64,000 nucleotides of DNA from contig JAPFFF010000058.1 in assembly GCA_039105265.1 (NCBI GenBank), positions 62,001 to 126,000 of the forward strand. The letters are read 5' to 3'. Position numbers and translations under genes: made by a program. Of the stretch, positions 9,509-15,922 are shown piece by piece; within the stretch, counting starts at the first letter, position 1; every line of letters starts with the position of its first letter. The DNA is from Tritrichomonas musculus (Eukaryota > Parabasalia > Tritrichomonadida > Tritrichomonadidae). The notes under the pieces are model-generated. The model did not search any database and was not told the DNA's origin. It worked only from the letters and a program-made list of their open reading frames with translations.

Positions 9509-11227
9509 TTATTCATAACCAACTGGAACACCTTTAGGGAAATATTCAACACCTTTTGTTGACCAAGCAAAGTATGTATCGCTACATATCCAAGCTTCAG
9601 GCGCAGGTGGGTGTTGATCTGGATATTCTGGATCAGGAATATAATAAGTGTCATCAATTCCTCTATACATTGGTTGACCACGGAATGTAACTGTAACAGA
9701 ATTAGAGCCAGTATCGATTCCATCAAATACATAACCAGCATTTGAACGTTCAAGTTGGAAGTTAATACCAAAACTTGTTCCATCACTTCTGCAGTTTGAG
9801 TAACGTTTACCAGTTACTGGATCATTAAGGGGTTGAGTGAATGAATCCTCAAATTCTTGTGTAGCTTCAAGTGCTCCATCTAATTCATTAGCTATTAATT
9901 GATGCTGGTAAAATCTGGCAGAGCAAGTGTTTGAAAATTCAGTATCTGGATAAGTTCTTTTATTAACGACTAATTGAACGTTTTGATACATGATATTATC
10001 AAAGCATGTAATATCTAATGGACTCTTAGGGAACATCATTGTAATATTTGTTGCATTTCTAAGAGGAATTGATTTTGATATTTCTAAACCATTAACTTTT
10101 GCAGTACCTTCAAATATTTCACGTGTTAATTCTTGTGATGGAACTAATAATGCAGTTTGTAATTCACGAATGAGTCCTTGATATACTCCAGGCTTGAGAC
10201 CAAATCCTGAAAGATTTGATCGACCTAATTGAATTGTACCACCTAAAACATTTAATGTTATTTTACCAACTTTCATATCAATTCCATTTGCTGATGTTAT
10301 AGTCAATTTATCATTTACTACTTTATCTTTTGATACTTTAACTTTTAATATATTTGGATCAGGTTCTTCGTTTTCATTTGGAGTTTCACCAGCTTTATAT
10401 TGAACGACAATATTTGCTGGCTTTCCTACTTGTGTGAATTTACGAGTAATTGGAACGACAGCAGGCATTTCTTCATCAATGGCTTTATCATCGAGAAATT
10501 GAAATGTTTCTTTAACAACATTAGGATTAACTTGACCCCAAACCATGGCACGAAGTGATGTTTTAACTTCTTCTTCTATTTCTCCACAAATGTCGTTTGG
10601 GTAAAGTTGCCATGCTTGAAGCGCAAGCTGATCAGTAAATGGTATTGTTAATTCTATAGTTAATTTGTGGGGTTTACCATCGGCAACGTCTGCAAGTGGA
10701 AAATAGCATCCACAAATTGAAGGTGAAAATTGAGATACATTTTCCCATGTTGAGTGAGAGAATTTTGAAGTTGCTTTAGCATCACGTGGTTTAATTGAAT
10801 TGTATGCGAATGATTCACGTTGAAGTTCATCTTGTCTGTAAGTATCAAGTAATTTTCCATCAATCCAAAATCTACAGTCTTCATAAAATTCAACGGCATT
10901 TTTGAATACAGTATAAAGTTGCATTAACTTATTAATATCTGCGGAAACATCAACGGGTTCAGATAATTGAACAAAGTACTCTAAGAGAATCGTAGAAAAT
11001 CCTTTTTCGATTTGTGAAATTGTATGACCAGAATGAGTTAGTTTTATTCTTGTTTTAGTTCCTACTGGCATTGGAGCATCTTTATTTGTGAATTCTTCCA
11101 TAACTTGACTAAATGAATTATCACCACCATTTCGTTGAATTAAATTTCTGAGTTTGTTTTGAAAGAATGAGAGAATATCTCCTTCATCATTACCTAAATT
11201 TTTCGTTTGAGCGTTTAAGTATGTCAT
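9509..11227 (-). CDS. Probable Polinton major capsid protein
   Basis: 572 residues. The beta-rich sequence has no membrane segment, and its size and neighbours match the double-jelly-roll major capsid protein of Polintons. Supporting texture includes KTRIKLTHSGHTISQIEKG, CGCYFPLADVADGKPHKLTIELTIPF and QLIANELDGALEATQEF. It is followed on the same strand by the 164-residue, 113-residue and fibre-like genes. The call rests on length, composition and context; I could not test structural homology. An alternative is another large virion protein. Confidence 0.55.
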   Translation of the reverse strand: MTYLNAQTKNLGNDEGDILSFFQNKLRNLIQRNGGDNSFSQVMEEFTNKDAPMPVGTKTRIKLTHSGHTISQIEKGFSTILLEYFVQLSEPVDVSADINKLMQLYTVFKNAVEFYEDCRFWIDGKLLDTYRQDELQRESFAYNSIKPRDAKATSKFSHSTWENVSQFSPSICGCYFPLADVADGKPHKLTIELTIPFTDQLALQAWQLYPNDICGEIEEEVKTSLRAMVWGQVNPNVVKETFQFLDDKAIDEEMPAVVPITRKFTQVGKPANIVVQYKAGETPNENEEPDPNILKVKVSKDKVVNDKLTITSANGIDMKVGKITLNVLGGTIQLGRSNLSGFGLKPGVYQGLIRELQTALLVPSQELTREIFEGTAKVNGLEISKSIPLRNATNITMMFPKSPLDITCFDNIMYQNVQLVVNKRTYPDTEFSNTCSARFYQHQLIANELDGALEATQEFEDSFTQPLNDPVTGKRYSNCRSDGTSFGINFQLERSNAGYVFDGIDTGSNSVTVTFRGQPMYRGIDDTYYIPDPEYPDQHPPAPEAWICSDTYFAWSTKGVEYFPKGVPVGYE

Positions 11228-11340
11228 TTTAAATATTGAAAAAAAATTAAATAATAAGTTAATAAAGAAAAGAATTTATAGTTTTGAAAAAAATAAATGA
11301 ATTAAGAAATGAAAAATAAATTTTTTACATTAATGAAAAT

Positions 11341-11661
11341 ATGGCGTTTGGAAGTTGGTTTAAAAATATTGTGAACGGAGCTAAAAACATAATTGGCAAA
11401 ATAGTTCCAAAAGTAAAGAAAGCAGTTGAAACAGTTGGTAGATTTGCACCTTTGATAGGACAAGCTGGTGATTTAATAGGTGGAAGTGCTGGTGAGGTGA
11501 TAAATACAATCGGAAATGGTGTGAGTAAATTAAATGACAGAATTAATTATAAAGGTGGAAACGTTAACGCGTTAGGTGCGAACGGTGCAGGAGCTCGAAG
11601 AATTGTAGGCGCAAATGGTGCAGGTATTAGAAGGTTTGATATTCCATTACTGAAGGAATAA
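11341..11661 (+). CDS. Small amphipathic Polinton protein, MAFGSWFK family (copy 2)
   Basis: 106 residues. It opens MAFGSWFKNIVNGAKNIIGK, sharing the first eight residues with the 75-residue protein at 3,158-3,385. A Lys-rich amphipathic helix is followed by a glycine-rich hydrophobic segment (FAPLIGQAGDLIGGSAGEVI). The C-terminus has an internal duplication, GANGAGARR then GANGAGIRR. It is transcribed away from the probable capsid gene, 113 bp from its start. A membrane-active minor capsid role is inference. Confidence 0.65.
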   Translation: MAFGSWFKNIVNGAKNIIGKIVPKVKKAVETVGRFAPLIGQAGDLIGGSAGEVINTIGNGVSKLNDRINYKGGNVNALGANGAGARRIVGANGAGIRRFDIPLLKE

Positions 11662-11668
11662 AAATAAA

Positions 11669-11812
11669 TCATGAGTAAAGTCGTTTCCTCATTTCATCAG
11701 TTAATTCAGGTGGTTTATCGTTTAATGTTGGGGAAAGTTTCACAATGCGAATGAGTAAATTAGCGAGTTCAATAATTGTTAAACAACCAAGAAAAATTTC
11801 TGATAAACTCAT
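11669..11812 (-). CDS. Tiny Polinton protein with one hydrophobic helix
   Basis: 47 residues, starting MSLSEIFLGCLTIIELANLL. The first 25 residues form one hydrophobic helix that could span a membrane, followed by a charged tail ending MRKRLYS. It lies head-on to the 106-residue gene, with only 7 bp between the two stop codons, and divergently from the gene at 11,883. In such a compact element a retained frame here is suggestive, but at this length chance is not excluded. Confidence 0.4.
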   Translation of the reverse strand: MSLSEIFLGCLTIIELANLLIRIVKLSPTLNDKPPELTDEMRKRLYS

Positions 11813-11882
11813 TTATTATTAATTAAAAATTTTTATTTTTGTTTTTAATTAAAGATCTTTGATCAGAATTATTTCATAATTC

Positions 11883-12242
11883 ATGGATTTAAAAGTTATT
11901 GAACCAATTAAAAACTATTTAAAAGAATTTAAAACAGTCGATGAATTTAATTTATGGTATTCAAAGAATAAGGAAGAAGTGGATAAGTTAACGACTCATA
12001 AATTAAACAAAATGTATAAAATCGATGGGTATAGAATTACAAAAATAAAGGGTGTGTTGATGTTAAAGAAATGGGTTGAAAAAGAGGAAAAAGAGATAGT
12101 TAGTAAGGCTTCGCCCAGGACGGATGCCATTGAAGAATTAAGGAATGAAATAAATGAAATCAGAAATACAGTAAATAAAATTATATCATTTCTTCAGGAA
12201 TCGTCAAGTTCTATTGATGTATTACCGCCATCGACAACTTGA
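11883..12242 (+). CDS. Small helical Polinton protein of unknown function
   Basis: 119 residues, Lys/Glu-rich and helical, with a coiled-coil-like C-terminus (IEELRNEINEIRNTVNKII). Residues KASPRTDA are encoded by a copy of the element's 23-bp G+C-rich double-hairpin repeat (12,106-12,128). The final 49 bp overlap the end of the packaging ATPase gene on the opposite strand. No family was recognised. Confidence 0.55.
   Translation: MDLKVIEPIKNYLKEFKTVDEFNLWYSKNKEEVDKLTTHKLNKMYKIDGYRITKIKGVLMLKKWVEKEEKEIVSKASPRTDAIEELRNEINEIRNTVNKIISFLQESSSSIDVLPPSTT
12106..12128 (+). repeat. G+C-rich double-hairpin repeat, copy C
   Basis: AGGCTTCGCC then CAGGACGGATGCC. The first hairpin, GGC-TTC-GCC, is intact and the second is eroded. 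It lies within the 119-residue gene, encoding KASPRTDA. Confidence 0.75.
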
Positions 12243-13027
12243 ATGATCATATATGGGTGACTTTCACAATCTTCAGTTTTTCGTTTCAATATTTTTGAAT
12301 ACATTTCATAAAATTCGTCAAATGATAAATTAGATGCTGATTGTGAATAAATATAACGTAATTGTTGTTTATTGAAACATGGAAATATAAATAATGTTGA
12401 TATTTCATTTTTAACATGAGGTTTTAATCCTTTCCAGCCTTGAATTAAAAGGAGGAATGAAAAATTTATATGTCTACATCTACGTATTAATTGGCTAAAA
12501 TATGATTCTTCTGAAGAAAAGAGTTTACTATTTGAGATATCATCGAATAAAACGATTGTATGCAATACTTCTCGGTTGAAATCAGAAACGGCAAGCATTT
12601 TAAACATATCCTCTTTTTGTTGATCATCTATTTTATCCTGCAAGTTTTCCCGTTTAATAAGATTATATAAATTCTTTGCTGAGATTAAATCCTTCATAAA
12701 TTCAACAGCTTCTTGTTCACTAATTATAATATATGGAATCATAAGAAGTGGCTTTAAAGCTAAAAATGTCTTATCTGATTCCTGACCGTCTTTTGTAACG
12801 TAGATAAATAAGTGATGAGTGTTTAATACACCTAATTTGATGATTTCCTTTAATGCTATCACAGTCTTTCCTGATGATTGCTTACCAACAATGACGTTAA
12901 CACTATTTAGTCTAATAGATACTTCAGGGTGTATTTCAGAAATTAGGCTTTCATTTTTATCCATAGCATAGGTTTTTAACGTATTCATAACGTGCGTTTT
13001 AATCATATTTTCTAATGATGGGTTCAT
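12194..13027 (-). CDS. Packaging ATPase (FtsK/HerA-type, A32-like)
   Basis: 277 residues. Walker A is GKQSSGKT (about residues 42-49) after a beta strand VNVIVGK. Walker B is TIVLFDDIS, followed by sensor-like text on SQLIRRCRHINFSFLLLIQG. This is the small A32-like ATPase that packages DNA in Polintons, virophages and large DNA viruses. It would drive genome loading into capsids. It overlaps the small + strand gene at its 3' end and lies downstream of the 477-residue gene on the same strand. Confidence 0.85.
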   Translation of the reverse strand: MNPSLENMIKTHVMNTLKTYAMDKNESLISEIHPEVSIRLNSVNVIVGKQSSGKTVIALKEIIKLGVLNTHHLFIYVTKDGQESDKTFLALKPLLMIPYIIISEQEAVEFMKDLISAKNLYNLIKRENLQDKIDDQQKEDMFKMLAVSDFNREVLHTIVLFDDISNSKLFSSEESYFSQLIRRCRHINFSFLLLIQGWKGLKPHVKNEISTLFIFPCFNKQQLRYIYSQSASNLSFDEFYEMYSKILKRKTEDCESHPYMIIQVVDGGNTSIELDDS

Positions 13028-13133
13028 TTTCTATGTATTAATGTTAAAGTTTATTTTAATTATTGATAAAAATATATTTTATGTTTATGAATCATTAACT
13101 AAAATTAGATATTAACACATTTCTTAAAATTTA

Positions 13134-14567
13134 TTATTCAGGTTCTTCTACGATTGCCGATGTTTGTAATGCTTGAACTTGTGATTGAACGTTAGCATCA
13201 AACCATTGATTAAATTCACTTGGATTTGGTGGTAATGCATTTATTCCTTTAAGAATAATAGCAATTGTTGCTTTAGCAACTAATGGAATATGTTCAGGGT
13301 TAACTGGTAGTCCGGATTTATTACACATTTCACATGCAGTAGGTACAAAATCAGCAATTTTTACAGGATTAATTAAATAATCGTGAACTATGAACTCAAT
13401 AGCTTCTTTAACTGCTTTCTTTCCTCTTAAATTCTTCCATTGATCCTCATTAACATTCATAACACTTTCACCATAAACATAAACCATTGCAGGAAGTAAA
13501 GCAAATTGATTCCATATAACCGTTGCCATTTGTGTAAGTGTGAATGGTAATTTTACACCGTTGAGGTATTTGATACCTTGATAAATTGGAGAGATACACT
13601 TACCAACAAATGCCTGATAAGTTGAACGTTTCTTTGGTTTGATTAAGTGCTTTTCATCGATACCAGCAGCTTTTAATTTTGTTTCAAAGTCTTGCCAACT
13701 TTCACCTGCATAATTAGTGACTGTACGCCCTGTTTCATCAAATTCAGGATGATATATATTATTAATAAATCCTCTTAAGTTTATACCTTGTTTATGAGCT
13801 TCTTTACGTTGGTCCACAGTTGGGTAAGTTTTATAATAAGCATTGCGATATGGGAATAATGACGGAACGGTTGTAAATCCATTAACTATTACAGGCTTTT
13901 TACCTTCTTTTGTTTGTACGACGACTTCAGGTGTTCCATCACCATCTAAATCTCGACCAGTAGCTTCATATAAATCATTATATCCATGTCGATTAATCCA
14001 TTCATTCGCACTTACAACACTTTGAGCGTCTCGAATTTGTTTAACATCTTGATTTAATTTAGCCACAACATTAATTAAGTCATCCATACCAACATTACCG
14101 TATTTATTTTGTTTTGCCTTTTTTGTTGGTTGAATAGCAGCCATTCTTTCACGATAAAACGCCATATCATTTAATGCTTTCGTTAAGTCTTTCTTATTAA
14201 TGTCATTTTTTGCCAAGTTAGCGTATGATTGATCACGCATTTGGTTTAATTGAGAAACATTATTTATTAATTGCGGAATTTTCGATTTATTCATTTTATT
14301 AATTGGTAAAAAATTTAAATTATCGTTTTTGTTTTGAAAATTATTTAATCTAGAAATAAAATTTGAAATTGATTTATCATTTATTCTCAAACCTTCATGT
14401 TGTATATAATTATTTTCATTTAAAAATTTCATTAAATTTGCAACTGAACCTTGCCATGAAGGCGACTCATGAAGAGTAACGTTAAGTTTTTCATTAATTA
14501 ATTCAATATATTTATTAAGTTTATCAAGTTTCAAACCTTTAAAATTATTTCTATTTAATTTTGACAT
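13134..14567 (-). CDS. Polinton 477-residue protein of unknown function with a calcium-loop-like motif
   Basis: The N-terminal 150 residues are Lys/Asn-rich and helical. The middle has DLYEATGRDLDGDGTPEVVV, an acidic loop of EF-hand or FG-GAP style (DxDxDG then E), followed by an aromatic segment (SLFPYRNAYYKTYPTV). The C-terminal third is helical with hydrophobic stretches near the FTLTQMATVIWNQFALLPAM region. No family was recognised. As the last gene before the element's end and next to the ATPase, it may be a minor virion protein, but that is a guess from position. Confidence 0.6.
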   Translation of the reverse strand: MSKLNRNNFKGLKLDKLNKYIELINEKLNVTLHESPSWQGSVANLMKFLNENNYIQHEGLRINDKSISNFISRLNNFQNKNDNLNFLPINKMNKSKIPQLINNVSQLNQMRDQSYANLAKNDINKKDLTKALNDMAFYRERMAAIQPTKKAKQNKYGNVGMDDLINVVAKLNQDVKQIRDAQSVVSANEWINRHGYNDLYEATGRDLDGDGTPEVVVQTKEGKKPVIVNGFTTVPSLFPYRNAYYKTYPTVDQRKEAHKQGINLRGFINNIYHPEFDETGRTVTNYAGESWQDFETKLKAAGIDEKHLIKPKKRSTYQAFVGKCISPIYQGIKYLNGVKLPFTLTQMATVIWNQFALLPAMVYVYGESVMNVNEDQWKNLRGKKAVKEAIEFIVHDYLINPVKIADFVPTACEMCNKSGLPVNPEHIPLVAKATIAIILKGINALPPNPSEFNQWFDANVQSQVQALQTSAIVEEPE

Positions 14568-14640
14568 ATTCTTTATATTAAAATAAATTTAATCATTTTC
14601 GTATAAAATTTATGTTTTCAATATTTGACTTTTGAGATTT
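14564..14640 (+). repeat. 77-bp direct repeat, copy 1 (Polinton right end)
   Basis: A 77-bp segment recurs 325 bp downstream at 14,889-14,965 with only a few mismatches. Both copies run from ACATATTCTTTA to GACTTTTGAGATTT. Copy 1 includes the start codon of the 477-residue gene. Confidence 0.85.
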
Positions 14641-14796
14641 ATTTTTTTTGAGACATGTGATATAAAAATAAATGATAAAATAATTTTATAATTTGTGGTG
14701 AACGTTTATTTATAAAATTTTTTCGATTTGTGAGAGTATTGAATTAAAAAATTTTAAAAATTTGACTAGTCGTTTTCTCGTCAAAGTATTGAAAAT

Positions 14797-14886
14797 TTCG
14801 TTTTTACTCGTCAACCGTCGTTAGTTTATATTTAATTTGAGTAATTATTGAAATCTTCGTTTTTACTCGTCAACCGTCGTTAGTTT
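14797..14886 (+). repeat. 31-bp tandem pair inside the Polinton right end
   Basis: Two identical 31-bp copies (14,797-14,827 and 14,856-14,886) carry TACTCGTCAACCGTCGTTAG. They are 59 bp apart, and similarity extends upstream (ATTGAAA...TTCG). The pair is nested between the two 77-bp direct repeats. Terminal regions of Polintons often hold such subterminal repeats. Confidence 0.85.
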
Positions 14887-14888
14887 TA

Positions 14889-14965
14889 ACATATTCTTTA
14901 TTTTAAAATAAATTTAATCATTTACGTATAAAATTTATGTTTTCAATTTTTGACTTTTGAGATTT
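14889..14965 (+). repeat. 77-bp direct repeat, copy 2 (Polinton right end)
   Basis: Second copy of the segment at 14,564-14,640, in the same orientation, offset by 325 bp. Confidence 0.85.
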
Positions 14966-15069
14966 GAGGATGAAAATTATGAAAATCATTTATGAAGGGG
15001 TGATGAATCAGTGGTGTTGTAAAATTTAATAATATGTTCGGGTTTAAAGTTATGATTTAGAAACATTCA

Positions 15070-15110
15070 GAAATCAGGATTTTTGGGCGAAGACCAAAAA
15101 TCATGATTTC
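15070..15110. repeat. 17-bp inverted repeat (hairpin) near the Polinton end
   Basis: The left arm GAAATCAGGATTTTTGG (15,070-15,086) and the right arm CCAAAAATCATGATTTC (15,094-15,110) pair with one mismatch around a 7-nt loop, GCGAAGA. It lies in the noncoding tail of the element. Confidence 0.85.
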
Positions 15111-15206
15111 TACATACGACGAATAATATTTTTATAGATCATATTTCATGGATTGAAACTATATTTTATGATATTTCAATCACTAAATAATTTTTTATAT
15201 AATAAT

Positions 15207-15211
<5 letters not shown>

Positions 15212-15241
<30 letters not shown>
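15212..15241 (+). repeat. Poly(A) tract of 30 bases
   Basis: An uninterrupted A30 run lies between the Polinton tail and the small inverted-repeat element at 15,316. It could mark an old insertion junction or be simple replication slippage. Confidence 0.9.
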
Positions 15242-15243
<2 letters not shown>

Positions 15244-15315
15244 TGTTATGGTGGTATTTTGTGTATTAAGGACAAATCTGAAGTTAATCTGATTAAAAGC
15301 AATAATAATGATATA

Positions 15316-15684
15316 TAAACTCTGTCCAGAAATGTTCGACAATTGAATTTTGAGAGAGTATTCAAATTATCATTTTTTTTTTCTCATGTACCTTTATGGT
15401 GATTCGAAGGTTTTTTTCAAAGCTCTTTTTTCTGAGAGTAGCGCATGTCCCAAAGAAAGTTGTAATTCCTCTTAAGGGCGTGGCTATTTCTTTCAAAAAC
15501 CAGGGCTCCTTGAATAAAAATCGCTTGCTGAAAGGATAATTCAAAAAATAAACTTCTGAAAAATTGAATACATTACTTTGAGAGAAAAAAGAAATTTTCG
15601 AATCTTTATCGTTTTTTTAGTCAATTTTCAGTGGAAAATGCGGTTTATATGTACGTTAAGTCGAACATTTTTGGACTGCGTTTA
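15316..15684. mobile_element. Small MITE-like element with TA-flanked inverted ends
   Basis: About 369 bp bounded by inverted ends. The left end contains TAAACTCTGTCCAGAAATG then TTCGAC; the right end, read on the other strand, contains TAAACGCAGTCCAAAAATG then TTCGAC. They share GTCCANAAATGTTCGAC with one internal mismatch. TA at both outer edges fits a Tc1/mariner-type target duplication. No transposase was recognised inside, so it is probably a non-autonomous remnant. The family is inferred from the terminal style only. Confidence 0.55.
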
Positions 15685-15922
15685 AATTGATTTTTTTTTC
15701 GAAATTTATAGTTAATTGGTCTAACATCATTTTTTTATATGGTTATTAAAATAAAGAACTCTTTTTTGTGTTAAATGGGGAAGGAAAATATTTAAAAATT
15801 TATAAGCACGAGTTTTTATAGATTAATAATTTTAAAAAAGCATTTGTGTTTATTGATTTTTGAATTATAAAAAAAAAAAAGAATAATGTATATTTATTTG
15901 TTATAACAATGTATTTTAATAT

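Larger units (their letters stand above)
1..15240. mobile_element. Polinton/Maverick DNA element, right-hand part
   Basis: A single block carries protein-primed DNA polymerase B, a retrovirus-like integrase, a packaging ATPase, a probable major capsid protein and a large fibre-like protein. That combination defines Polintons/Mavericks, which are abundant in trichomonads. The window starts inside the polymerase, so the left end is not seen. The last gene ends at 14,567 and is followed by repeat-rich noncoding DNA up to a 30-base poly(A) at 15,212-15,241. The right terminus should lie between about 14,970 and 15,310 but was not pinned down. The part seen looks whole and no breaks are evident, which suggests a recent insertion. 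Both strands are used and neighbours often meet or overlap tail to tail. Confidence 0.9.
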
